A stretch of 64,000 nt of DNA from JBDSZL01 sp039925145 (lineage in GTDB: Bacteria > Acidobacteriota > Vicinamibacteria > Vicinamibacterales > SCN-69-37), in contig JBDSZL010000085.1 in NCBI GenBank assembly GCA_039925145.1, forward strand, positions 1-64,000, read 5' to 3'. The notes under the pieces are model-generated. The model did not search any database, was not told the origin of the DNA, and saw only the letters and a program-made list of their open reading frames with translations. Position 1 is the first letter of the stretch. Each line of letters begins with the position of its first letter. Below are positions 7,578 through 15,652 of the stretch, piece by piece. A program made the translations under genes and the position numbers.

Positions 7578-8570
7578 TCACCGAACGAAGAACTGGCCGG
7601 ATGGATGGTTCGATCCGTGGACGTTGGTGTGACACGTCACGCACGATCGTGCGTACACCCGCACGCTCGTGTTGATGAGTGCCTGGTCGTAGATGGTGCT
7701 GGGATGCCTCGTGCCGACATGACAGCGCTGACAGAGCATCGGCGTCTTGGTCACGAGCATGCGCTCGTTCGACGACCCGTGCGGATCGTGGCAGGTCACG
7801 CAACCGTCACGACTTGGAGCGTGCTCCCAGAGAAAGGGGCCGCGCTTGTCGGCGTGGCACGACGTGCACATCTCGGCAATCGAATCGCCCTTGCGCAGAT
7901 TGCGGACATTGGTCGAGCCATGCGGCGTGTGGCAGGTGGAACACTCCATCTTGCCTTCGCGAAGTGGCATATGGCCGGATCGGTCGAGCTTGGCTGCCTT
8001 GTCGCGATGACACTGGGCGCACACCTGCGTCTGTGTCTTCTCCTTCAGATTGCCGCTTTCCGACTTCGCGCTGTGGACGCTGTGGCACGAGATGCACGAC
8101 AGGTCACGCTTCTCGTGCGCGCTGCCCTGCCAGAGGGCATGCTCGCCACGGTTGTGGCACTCCGTGCACGTGGCGCTGACCTGGCTCGGCGTCATCGTCT
8201 TGAAGTTGTTCAGAACGTGTACTTCTTCGGGGTTATCCGCGTGTTTACTCCCCGCGCCGTGACACGTCTCGCATCCCTGCTTGGCGGCGGGCGTCCGCGG
8301 GTCTGACGCTTGATGGTGGGGATGATCGGCGTACCCCTTGTTCTGCGCATCATGGCAGCCGAGGCAGGCTGCGTTGCCCACATAGGCAGCGCCCGCGGCG
8401 GAGGAGGCTGCGGCAATGGGCTGCGAACTATTCTGGCGAGGTGCGGGTTTTTCCACCCCTGCCACCGGCGCCGCGCTTCCCGCGCGGACGGCGACGAGCG
8501 CTCCGAGCCAGACGACGAGCCCGCATGCGAGCCACGGTTTCAGGCTCAGCCTTGCGAGATGCCTACTCAT
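7578..8570 (-). CDS. decahaem c-type cytochrome, MtrA/DmsE/MtoA family
   Basis: The 330-aa exported protein has exactly ten CxxCH motifs in order: CLGCH (about residue 69), CETCH, CTECH, CISCH, CAQCH, CSTCH, CTSCH, CVTCH, CQRCH and CVTCH (about 314). Pairs are followed by CHTPHGS and CHDPHGS, typical of MtrA/DmsE-type proteins. These form a haem wire that plugs the MtrB barrel and links the periplasm with the cell exterior. The N-terminus has a hydrophobic signal or anchor (LACGLVVWLGALVAVRAG) followed by an Ala-rich linker. The ATG at 8570 has AAGGAGC upstream. It is the first gene of the operon with the barrel, monohaem and NapC/NirT genes. No outer-surface MtrC/OmcA-like decahaem gene is in the window. 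Confidence 0.92.
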   Translation of the reverse strand: MSRHLARLSLKPWLACGLVVWLGALVAVRAGSAAPVAGVEKPAPRQNSSQPIAAASSAAGAAYVGNAACLGCHDAQNKGYADHPHHQASDPRTPAAKQGCETCHGAGSKHADNPEEVHVLNNFKTMTPSQVSATCTECHNRGEHALWQGSAHEKRDLSCISCHSVHSAKSESGNLKEKTQTQVCAQCHRDKAAKLDRSGHMPLREGKMECSTCHTPHGSTNVRNLRKGDSIAEMCTSCHADKRGPFLWEHAPSRDGCVTCHDPHGSSNERMLVTKTPMLCQRCHVGTRHPSTIYDQALINTSVRVYARSCVTCHTNVHGSNHPSGQFFVR

Positions 8571-8728
8571 GATGCTCCTTCTGTCGCTCTCGTCCTCTGC
8601 GTGACTCGACTGGGAGCGCGGCGCGTCCAGGAGCAAGACGCATACCGCGGGACGTCGGTTGGCTGGGTCGGCCTGAAAGAAGGGCCGCGAGGGTGAGGGA
8701 TGGGATGCGGCCGAGCGCCGCAATCGCG

Positions 8729-9634
8729 CTACGGCTTACGGCCGAGGTTGAGATCGTGCAGCAGTCCCGTTTCGCCGAGCCACCACTTCGGACGACGCCA
8801 CGGAACACGCTTGAGACCGAACGCGCTGACGGCGTTCTGATCGAGGTACTTCACAGCCTGATCGAGGTCGTCGGTCACGAGGAGCAGATCGAGGTCGGTC
8901 GCCGCAATCGCGCCCTCCTCGATCATCTCGCGCAGCAACGCCAGAAACGGCTCCCAGTATTCGGTGCCGATTAGGACCACCGGGTAGCTTCGAATCTTGC
9001 CTGTCTGCAGCAGTGTCAGCGCTTCGCACAACTCGTCGAGCGTGCCCAGGCCGCCGGGCAACGCCACGAACGCGTACGAGTATTTGAAGAGCAGCACCTT
9101 CCGGACGAAGAAGTAATGGCAGGTAATCCAGCGGTCGAGATAGGCGTTTGGCGCCTGCTCGAATGGCAGCTCGATATTGCACCCGACCGATCGTCCGCCC
9201 GCATCTCGCGCGCCCCGGTTGGCCGCCTCCATCAGACCAGGCCCTCCGCCAGTGAGCACAGTGAACCCCAGCCCGCTCACGCGGCGACCGGCCTCGCGAG
9301 CCACGGCGTAGTACGGATGCGTTTCCCGAAAGCGCGCCGATCCGAAAATGGTCACGCACGGCCCCACGAAGTGGAGCGCACGGAACCCGCGGACGAAGTC
9401 GCGCATCGCGCGCGCGATGAGCCGGATTTCCTGAAAGCGCGAATGGGGTCCCGCCAGCATGACCCGGTCGGACCCGCCCGCCGGCGAGGGCGCTTCGGTG
9501 TTCGATCCAGGGCCAGTGGCAAGATCCGGTGCCTTGCCGATGGGATTGGGCAAGGCCTCTGCGGGGCCGGCCACGTGTGGGTTCGGAGCCTCCGTGGAGG
9601 CGCGGGGAACGGCAGGGCCGGGCGTCGTCGTCAT
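8729..9634 (-). CDS. LOG-family (TIGR00730-type) Rossmann protein, putative nucleotide phosphoribohydrolase
   Basis: The 301-aa protein has the LOG/lysine-decarboxylase-like signatures VLTGGGPGLMEAANRG and LPGGLGTLDEL (the PGGxGTxxE catalytic motif). Characterised LOG proteins hydrolyse the N-glycosidic bond of cytokinin or purine nucleoside monophosphates; the in vivo substrate here is unknown. About 60 residues at the N-terminus are Pro/Ala-rich, low-complexity and not part of the fold. The ATG at 9634 overlaps the stop of the upstream pdxH-like gene by 4 nt (ATGA), indicating coupling in a peroxiredoxin-pdxH-LOG operon. Confidence 0.85.
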   Translation of the reverse strand: MTTTPGPAVPRASTEAPNPHVAGPAEALPNPIGKAPDLATGPGSNTEAPSPAGGSDRVMLAGPHSRFQEIRLIARAMRDFVRGFRALHFVGPCVTIFGSARFRETHPYYAVAREAGRRVSGLGFTVLTGGGPGLMEAANRGARDAGGRSVGCNIELPFEQAPNAYLDRWITCHYFFVRKVLLFKYSYAFVALPGGLGTLDELCEALTLLQTGKIRSYPVVLIGTEYWEPFLALLREMIEEGAIAATDLDLLLVTDDLDQAVKYLDQNAVSAFGLKRVPWRRPKWWLGETGLLHDLNLGRKP

Positions 9635-10212
9635 GGATACAAGAGGGTCGAGTGCCAGTCTTCCGCGTCTGGCGTGCGATCGAACCGCTCGCGAAGATGC
9701 AAGCGTCCGGCCACGGCCGTCCAGAACTCCACGCGCTGGGGCGTCACACGAAACCCCGACCAGAACGCGGGTCGAGGTACCAGCTGTCCTGCAAATTTGG
9801 CGGTGACCTCTTCGACGCGTGCCTCGAGTTCTCTGCGCGAGCCCAGTGGCTGGCTCTGCTGCGACGCCCACGCCCCAATCTGGCTGTCGCGCGGGCGTGT
9901 CGCAAAGTACGTATCGGCTTCGGCGGGCGGGATCGGCAGGGCCGGCCCATCGATGCGGACTTGCCGGTCGATCAGCGGCCAGTAGACGCACAGCGCCACG
10001 TCAGGTCGCGCCTCGATATCACGCCCTTTGGCGCTGGCAAGGTTCGTAAAAAACGAGAAGCCGCGCGCATCGACGTACTGGATAAGCACCATGCGACTCG
10101 ACGGCCGGCCGTGATGGTCGACCGTCGAGAGGCACGCCGCCTTGGGATCCAGAACGCCGCGCGCGGCGGCTTCCGCGAACCATTGCTGGTATCGCGCGAT
10201 CGGATCGGTCAC
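9631..10212 (-). CDS. pdxH: pyridoxamine 5'-phosphate oxidase (PdxH-like)
   Basis: The 193-aa product matches PdxH, the FMN enzyme that makes pyridoxal 5'-phosphate from pyridoxine or pyridoxamine 5'-phosphate. Visible blocks: PSSRMVLIQYVDARG and FFTNLASAKGRDI (FMN binding), WPLIDRQVRIDG, and WASQQSQPL. The C-terminus has FWSGFRVTPQRVEFWTAV and a late RLHLRERF, as expected. The start is a GTG at 10212 that overlaps by 1 nt the TAG of the peroxiredoxin gene; in-frame sequence further upstream is the shadow of that gene. Downstream it overlaps the LOG gene by 4 nt. Confidence 0.9.
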   Translation of the reverse strand: MTDPIARYQQWFAEAAARGVLDPKAACLSTVDHHGRPSSRMVLIQYVDARGFSFFTNLASAKGRDIEARPDVALCVYWPLIDRQVRIDGPALPIPPAEADTYFATRPRDSQIGAWASQQSQPLGSRRELEARVEEVTAKFAGQLVPRPAFWSGFRVTPQRVEFWTAVAGRLHLRERFDRTPDAEDWHSTLLYP

Positions 10213-10778
10213 TACTTCTGTTTGACCTTGAGCTCGCCGAGCTTGGTCGCGAGGAACGTGCCCGCGTCGGCCGTGTGGCCTGTGGTTTCTACGTGCGCGA
10301 TCTTTCCGTCTGGTCCGATAAAGAACGTCCAGCGCTTGGCGACGCCGGTCGGAGACGTCACGACGCCGTAGGCCATTGCAGTTGTCCGGGAGGGATCGGA
10401 CAGCATCGGAAAATTGACCATTTCCTGATCGGCAAAAGCCTTGTTCTTCTCGGGCGTGTCGACACTGGCCATGAAGTACGCGACGTCGTACTTCTTGATG
10501 GTCTCTGACGCGTCTCGAATCGACCGGCACTCAGCGGTGCAGCCGCCCGTGAACGCTGCGGGGTACCATGCGACGACCACGGTCTTGCCCTTGTAGTCGG
10601 CGAGCTTGTGGGTCTTACCGTCCGTTCCGGGCAGCGAGAAGTCGGGCGCCTTGTCGCCGACTTTGAGTTCCGCCGGCGCGGTGGCAGGGGCGGCGGGAGC
10701 GATAGCGGGGGCGGTCTGGGCGCCGAGGGCTCCGGTGAGGCCCAGGCACAGAGCAGACACGAGCAGCGTTTTCGACAT
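10212..10778 (-). CDS. exported peroxiredoxin (AhpC/TSA, BCP/PrxQ-like)
   Basis: The 188-aa protein has a signal peptide (MSKTLLVSALCLGLTGALGAQ), an Ala/Pro linker, and a peroxiredoxin domain opening VGDKAPDFSLPGTDGK. The peroxidatic cysteine lies in YPAAFTGGCTAECRSIRD; the second cysteine five residues (C-x3-C) downstream resembles the BCP/PrxQ resolving cysteine. It probably detoxifies peroxides in the periplasm using an external thiol donor. It is the first gene of a tight leftward operon with pdxH and the LOG gene. A TAGAAT -10-like element lies at 10829-10824, in the region shared with the divergent acyl-activating enzyme gene. Confidence 0.87.
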   Translation of the reverse strand: MSKTLLVSALCLGLTGALGAQTAPAIAPAAPATAPAELKVGDKAPDFSLPGTDGKTHKLADYKGKTVVVAWYPAAFTGGCTAECRSIRDASETIKKYDVAYFMASVDTPEKNKAFADQEMVNFPMLSDPSRTTAMAYGVVTSPTGVAKRWTFFIGPDGKIAHVETTGHTADAGTFLATKLGELKVKQK

Positions 10779-10823
10779 CGTATGCGACTCCCTTGACGAA
10801 TGGTGACGATCGGGTTCGGCCTC

Positions 10824-10829
10824 ATTCTA
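10824..10829 (-). promoter_or_regulatory. putative -10 element (TAGAAT) for the peroxiredoxin operon
   Basis: The minus strand reads TAGAAT, 45 bp before the peroxiredoxin ATG, in the divergent 107-bp intergenic region. No clear -35 hexamer is visible. It is assigned by resemblance to TATAAT and by position only. Confidence 0.35.
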
Positions 10830-10851
10830 TCAGCGCCGGTCCTGGCCCCTC

Positions 10852-10857
10852 TATAAT
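10852..10857 (+). promoter_or_regulatory. putative -10 element (TATAAT) for the AMP-binding fusion gene
   Basis: A perfect TATAAT (context CTCTATAATCCG) lies 28 bp before the preferred ATG at 10886. At 17-bp spacing upstream I see no TTGACA-like hexamer. Confidence 0.5.
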
Positions 10858-10885
10858 CCGCTCCACACTCCCGCACCTGCTCGAC

Positions 10886-13678
10886 ATGACGAACTTTCAC
10901 GCCCGGATTGCCGACGCCGCCGCACGGTTCGGCGCGCGGCCCGCCGTGGAGATGGCTGGCCAGGGCAGCGTCGCCAGCACGTCATACCAGGAATTGATCG
11001 CGCTGGCGGATGGATGCGCCGGCTGGCTGATGCATACGGCCGGGGTGGTGCGCGGCGACCGCGTGGCGATCCTCGCGCCGAACCACACGCACTGGGTCGC
11101 CGTGTATCTGGGCGTGCTGAAACTCGGCGCCGTGGCCGTGCCGCTCGACACGGCGTATACCGCTGCGCAAATCACGACGATCCTCGACGACTGCGATGCC
11201 CGTGTCGTCGTCACCACCGATCGACATGTCGATCTTCTCGCCGCACGCGTTGAGACGCCGCGAACAGGCTCAACTGGCCCTTCGGGCCGTGTCGACGCGC
11301 GCGGGCCGCGTATTGCGCTCCTTACCGACGTGCTGCAGGGAGTCGCGTTGGCTACGAGTACGGTGCCTGTGGACGACACCGACGCGGCGGTCATCCTGTA
11401 CACGTCTGGCACGACCGCCGATCCCAAGGGGGTCGTGCTCACTCACGGCAACCTGGAGGCAGAGCGGGCGGGCGCGTTGTCGGTCATCCGTATCACCGAG
11501 ACGGATGCCGTGCTGGGCGTGCTGCCCCTCTTTCATGCGCTGGCGCAGATGACCAACCTGCTGTTGCCGCTCACCGCCGGCGCGCGGGTGGTATTTCTCG
11601 AATCAGTGAGCTCCAGCACCTTGCTCGAAGCGCTCGCGACTCGCGGCATCAGCGTGTTTGCGTGCGTGCCGCAGTTCTTTTACCTGATCCACGAGCGGGT
11701 CGTGGGGGAAACGTCAAAGCAAGGGGCCGCGGCGCGCATCCTCTTCCGGATGCTGCTGGCACTGAACGTGCGCCTCCGCGACCATCTGGGGCTCAATCCT
11801 GGTCGGGTGCTGTTTGGCCGCGTACACCGGGCACTCGGCCCACAGATGCGATGGCTGATTACCGGAGGCTCGCGCTTCGATCCGCAGATCGCACGCGACC
11901 TCTATGGCCTCGGCGTCACCCTTCTGAATGGATACGGCCTGACGGAAACATCCGGCGCCGCCACCGTCGTGCGACCCGGCGATCGCTTCACGACCTCAGT
12001 CGGTCCTCCCCTTCCAGGCGTGGAAATCAAGATCCAAAAGACCGGGTCTCGTTCCCCAGAAAAGACCGGGTCTCGCTCCCTCGAAAAGACCGGGTCTCGC
12101 TCCCTACAAAAGACCGGGTCTCGCTCCCCAGAGACCCGGTCTTCTAATTCCCCTGACGCTGGCGAAATCCTCATTCGCGGCGGGATTGTCATGCGCGAGT
12201 ATTTCAGGCAGCCCGACGCCACGCGCGATGCGATGGCCGGCGGCTGGTTACGGACGGGCGACCTCGGCTTTCTCGATACCGCAGGGCGCCTGCACATCAC
12301 CGGCCGGCTCAAGGAGATCATCGTCCTGAGCTCGGGCAAGAATCTCTACCCAGAGGAAATTGAAGCGCACTACCGGCGCTCGATCTTCATCAAAGAGATC
12401 TGCGTGCTCGGCGTCACCCGGCCCGGCGCCCCCTCGTCGGAGCGCCTGCACGCAATCGTGGTGCCCGACCCGGACGTGCTGCGCGCAAAAAAGATTGTCA
12501 ACGTGCGCGAGTTGATCCGCTTCGAGATGGAGACGCTCGCCGTGCAGCTTCCAGCGCACAAGCGCGTTCTCAGCTATGACATTCGCCTGGAGCCGCTGCC
12601 GCGAACGACCACGGGAAAATTGAAACGAGCGGAGATCGCGAAGGCGCAGGCGAGCGCAATCGAGACACCGGCCACTGGCCCGACTTCGCCGGACGAAGAT
12701 GCGTGGCTCGCGTCAGCTGGCCGACCGGATCTGCTCCAGGCGATCGCCGTACGGACAGGCCGCCCGGCCGTGAAGCCAGACGCGAATCTGGAGCTCGACC
12801 TGGGACTCGATTCGATGGAACGCGTGGAGCTGCTCACGTTTGTCGAAGAGCGGCGCGGCGCGCAGATCGCCGTCGATCGTCGCGCGACGATTTTCTCCGT
12901 CCGTCAGCTCGTCGAAGCCGTCGAGGACGCCGCGGCAGGAACCGGCCGCACCGCCGGTCAGGAACCGTCCCACGATGCGTGGCAGACGCTGCTCGCCGAG
13001 CCTGCCGACACGGAGCTCGTGGCTGTGCTCGCCCGCCCCTCTCGAGTCCGCGCGATCGTCATCGGCCTGTTGCTGCGCGTGACGATGCTGTTTGTGCGGC
13101 TCATTGTCCGTCTGGGCGTGGAAGGGCGTGAGCGGCTTCCCGCGCGTGGTCCATATATCGTCTGTCCAAACCACCAGTCGCACCTCGACGGTTTCGTTCT
13201 GGCGGCCATTGTGCCGCTCGGCGTGCTGCGGCAGCTATTCTTCGTCGGCGCGTCAGAGTATTTCGAGACACCGCTCGCGCGTCGCGTGGCACGTCTGATG
13301 AACATCGTTCCCGTGGATCCGGACGCGCATCTGCTCACCGCCATGCGCGTGGCGGCCTCGGGTCTGCGGCTTGGCAAAGTGCTGGTCGTCTTTCCCGAGG
13401 GCGAACGATCCATCGACGGCCAGATCAAGCCCTTTCGCAAAGGCGCCGCCATGCTGAGCGCGCACCTCCACGTTCCGGTCGTACCGGTCGGCATCGACGG
13501 GCTCCATGCCTTGTGGCCGCGCGGACGCGGATTCAACTGGCGCGTGCTGCTGCGGCCCTGGCGACGCCCGCTCGTCCGAATTGCGATCGGCGCACCGTTG
13601 CACCTCACCGAGCCTGACGCGGGCGCCGCGACGGCAACGCTCCAGCAGCACGTCGTGGACTTGCTCGCATCCTCCTGA
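10886..13678 (+). CDS. acyl-activating enzyme - acyl carrier protein - PlsC acyltransferase fusion, with repeat-encoded insertion
   Basis: The 930-aa protein contains (1) an AMP-binding acyl-CoA/acyl-ACP synthetase domain, about residues 1-590 (LYTSGTTADPKGVVLTHGN, NGYGLTETSG, GWLRTGDLG); (2) an ACP/PP-binding domain, about 610-690, with the phosphopantetheine serine in LGLDSMERVEL; (3) a PlsC glycerolipid acyltransferase domain, about 740-930 (NHQSHLDGF as the HX4D motif, VFPEGERSIDG). It probably activates a fatty acid, loads it on its own ACP and transfers it to a (lyso)phospholipid. About 36 residues of the AMP-binding domain, between LPGVEIKIQ and GEILIRG, are encoded by tandem palindromic repeats (KTGSRSPE-type octapeptides). 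The ATG at 10886 is chosen; an upstream start at 10793 would precede the TATAAT. Confidence 0.88.
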   Translation: MTNFHARIADAAARFGARPAVEMAGQGSVASTSYQELIALADGCAGWLMHTAGVVRGDRVAILAPNHTHWVAVYLGVLKLGAVAVPLDTAYTAAQITTILDDCDARVVVTTDRHVDLLAARVETPRTGSTGPSGRVDARGPRIALLTDVLQGVALATSTVPVDDTDAAVILYTSGTTADPKGVVLTHGNLEAERAGALSVIRITETDAVLGVLPLFHALAQMTNLLLPLTAGARVVFLESVSSSTLLEALATRGISVFACVPQFFYLIHERVVGETSKQGAAARILFRMLLALNVRLRDHLGLNPGRVLFGRVHRALGPQMRWLITGGSRFDPQIARDLYGLGVTLLNGYGLTETSGAATVVRPGDRFTTSVGPPLPGVEIKIQKTGSRSPEKTGSRSLEKTGSRSLQKTGSRSPETRSSNSPDAGEILIRGGIVMREYFRQPDATRDAMAGGWLRTGDLGFLDTAGRLHITGRLKEIIVLSSGKNLYPEEIEAHYRRSIFIKEICVLGVTRPGAPSSERLHAIVVPDPDVLRAKKIVNVRELIRFEMETLAVQLPAHKRVLSYDIRLEPLPRTTTGKLKRAEIAKAQASAIETPATGPTSPDEDAWLASAGRPDLLQAIAVRTGRPAVKPDANLELDLGLDSMERVELLTFVEERRGAQIAVDRRATIFSVRQLVEAVEDAAAGTGRTAGQEPSHDAWQTLLAEPADTELVAVLARPSRVRAIVIGLLLRVTMLFVRLIVRLGVEGRERLPARGPYIVCPNHQSHLDGFVLAAIVPLGVLRQLFFVGASEYFETPLARRVARLMNIVPVDPDAHLLTAMRVAASGLRLGKVLVVFPEGERSIDGQIKPFRKGAAMLSAHLHVPVVPVGIDGLHALWPRGRGFNWRVLLRPWRRPLVRIAIGAPLHLTEPDAGAATATLQQHVVDLLASS
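12038..12143. repeat. in-frame array: four 24-bp tandem units plus an inverted copy of the dispersed palindrome
   Basis: AAGACCGGGTCTC occurs at 12038-12050, 12062-12074, 12086-12098 and 12110-12122, exactly 24 bp apart, and as the inverted GAGACCCGGTCTT at 12131-12143. The 24-bp period keeps the frame and encodes the octapeptides KTGSRSPE, KTGSRSLE, KTGSRSLQ and KTGSRSPE, followed by TRSSNSP. The array lies wholly inside the acyl-activating enzyme gene. It is the same core palindrome as at 2.2, 27.4, 28.0 and 34.5 kb. Confidence 0.95.
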
Positions 13679-13822
13679 GATCGCCTGACACTTGCCGCCA
13701 CCGCCTTGTCCGCGGCACTCCGTCGTGGACGTCCGTCTGGGACGTCGTGATGAACCGCCGGTCAAGGGTTGACACGCGGCCGTGGCTTCCGTGACTCTCG
13801 ACGTGCGCCGACGGAGGCATCG

Positions 13823-15238
13823 ATGACACAGCCAGGCAACATGTTCGATTTCGTGAACGAGTATTTCGATCGTGCCGCGGCGGGCACCAGTTATCCCAAG
13901 GGACTACTCGACGTCATCAAAGCGTGCAACAGCGTGTACCGGTTCGCATTCCCGTTCCGCCGCGCGGACGGCTCCATTGAGACGATCAACGCCTGGCGCG
14001 TCGAGCACAGCCAGCACAAGCTGCCGACCAAGGGCGGTATCCGCTACGCACCGTTCGTGGACGAAGAAGAGGTCAAAGCCCTGGCCGCGCTGATGACCTA
14101 CAAATGCGCCATCGTGGATTTGCCGTTTGGCGGGGCCAAGGGCGCCGTGCAGATCGATCCCAAGCGCTACACGGTCGAGGAACTGGAGCGGATCACCCGG
14201 CGGTACACGCACGAGTTGATCAAGAAGAATTTCATTGGGCCGGGCGTCGATGTGCCGGCGCCCGATTACGGCACCAGCGAACGCGAGATGGCGTGGATTA
14301 TGGACACGTATCTCGCCATCAACCCTGGCTCGCTCGACGGGCTCGCGTGTGTGACCGGCAAGCCGATTGCCGAAGGCGGGGTGCGGGGCCGCCGCGAGGC
14401 CACGGGCCGCGGTCTGTATTTCGCCCTGCGAGAGGCCTGCAGCATCGACGAGGACATGCGGGCGCTCGGGCTCACCACAGGGATCGAGGGCAAACGCGTC
14501 GTGGTGCAGGGACTGGGGAACGTCGGGCTCCACGCCGCCACGTTCTGCCGCGAAGGCGGCGCCCACGTGATCGCGATTGCCGAATACGACGGCGCGGTGG
14601 CCGCCGATGGCGGGTTGGATCCGGTGGCCGTAGCCGCGCACCGGCGCGCCACCGGATCGATTGTGAACTTTCCGGGTGCGCGAACGATCACGCCGACGGC
14701 GGCGGCGCTCGAGCTCGACTGCGACGTGCTGATTCCCGCCGCCCTCGAGAACGTGCTGACCGCTGAGAACGCCCCCCGCATCAAGGCGCGAATCATTCTC
14801 GAAGGCGCCAATGGCCCGACCACCCCGGCCGCCGAGGCGATCTTCCGGGAGCGTGGCATCCTGGTGATTCCGGATGTGTACGCCAATGCCGGTGGCGTCA
14901 CCGTGTCCTACTTCGAGTGGCTGAAGAACCTCTCGCACGTGCGGTTTGGCCGACTCGAGAAGCGGCGCGAGGAGACCGACGAGGCGCGTTTTGTTCGCGC
15001 GCTCGAGTCGCTCACGGGCAAAACCCTGTCTGACGATGACCGCCGGCAACTGGTCCACGGATCGGAGGAGCAGGACATCGTCGATTCCGGGCTAGAAGAA
15101 ACGATGATCGTCGCATATCACGCGATTCGCGACGCCTACAAAGGAGATCCGAGCCTCGGCGATCTCCGAGCCGCGGCCTTTCGGACCGCGATCGACAAGA
15201 TCGCGCGTTCGTACCTGGACCTTGGCGTGTTTCCGTAG
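13823..15238 (+). CDS. glutamate dehydrogenase (Glu/Leu/Phe/Val family)
   Basis: The 471-aa protein catalyses reversible oxidative deamination, most likely of glutamate to 2-oxoglutarate. It has the substrate-binding KGGIRYAP, the catalytic-lysine region LPFGGAKGAVQ near residue 105, PAPDYGTSEREMAWIMD, and the Rossmann NAD(P) motif VQGLGNVGLHAA near residue 230. About 40 residues near the C-terminus (HGSEEQDIVDSGLEETM) extend past the core. The ATG at 13823 has GGAGG 5 nt upstream; the longer frame from 13769 has no such site. It is monocistronic. Glutamate specificity is inferred from similarity; the coenzyme cannot be told. Confidence 0.9.
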   Translation: MTQPGNMFDFVNEYFDRAAAGTSYPKGLLDVIKACNSVYRFAFPFRRADGSIETINAWRVEHSQHKLPTKGGIRYAPFVDEEEVKALAALMTYKCAIVDLPFGGAKGAVQIDPKRYTVEELERITRRYTHELIKKNFIGPGVDVPAPDYGTSEREMAWIMDTYLAINPGSLDGLACVTGKPIAEGGVRGRREATGRGLYFALREACSIDEDMRALGLTTGIEGKRVVVQGLGNVGLHAATFCREGGAHVIAIAEYDGAVAADGGLDPVAVAAHRRATGSIVNFPGARTITPTAAALELDCDVLIPAALENVLTAENAPRIKARIILEGANGPTTPAAEAIFRERGILVIPDVYANAGGVTVSYFEWLKNLSHVRFGRLEKRREETDEARFVRALESLTGKTLSDDDRRQLVHGSEEQDIVDSGLEETMIVAYHAIRDAYKGDPSLGDLRAAAFRTAIDKIARSYLDLGVFP

Positions 15239-15258
15239 CGGAACGGCCGCAATCGGGC

Positions 15259-15453
15259 CTATTCGCGATCGAGCGCGTGCCGCGCCGCGATTTGCGCCCG
15301 CCGACGCCGCCGGGTCAGTTCGGCGTACACATCCTGCTTGAGCAGCCGGATGTTGGCGGGAATGGCCCGCCGCGGCACCTGTGGCACAGGCCGCATCTCA
15401 TCGTCTTCAATCAAGTCCAGTTGCCGAGCCGCCGTACCGTCGAATCGGGTCAT
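15259..15453 (-). CDS. small basic hypothetical protein
   Basis: A 64-aa protein with an acidic middle (DLIEDDEM) and a strongly basic C-terminal half (ELTRRRRRAQIAARHALDRE). The ATG at 15453 is preceded by AGGAGG at ideal spacing, the best evidence that it is translated. It converges on the glutamate dehydrogenase gene, 20 bp from its stop, and diverges from the WYL regulator gene. I know no family; the basic tail would suit nucleic-acid or membrane-surface binding, but that is a guess. Confidence 0.55.
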   Translation of the reverse strand: MTRFDGTAARQLDLIEDDEMRPVPQVPRRAIPANIRLLKQDVYAELTRRRRRAQIAARHALDRE

Positions 15454-15652
15454 CTCTGCCTCCTGGAGCCACGATAGCGAGCGCGTGTGACAAACGAGGT
15501 CAGGGGAGCGGAGGGCGGTGCAGATTGGCGTGTGGACCGCCCTTCCCTCTACACGTTCACGATGTGTGCCGTCGTCGCGGGCCGCCTGCATGGGAAGATC
15601 CCTGTAGAATCCGGCAGAGCATGCGCCAATCGCAGTGGAAACGGGCGAAAAG

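Noticed and set aside
12038..12143. CRISPR-like regularly spaced repeats
   Set aside because: Units are 24 bp including the spacer-like part, which is itself nearly identical between units. They lie inside a coding frame and no cas genes are present.
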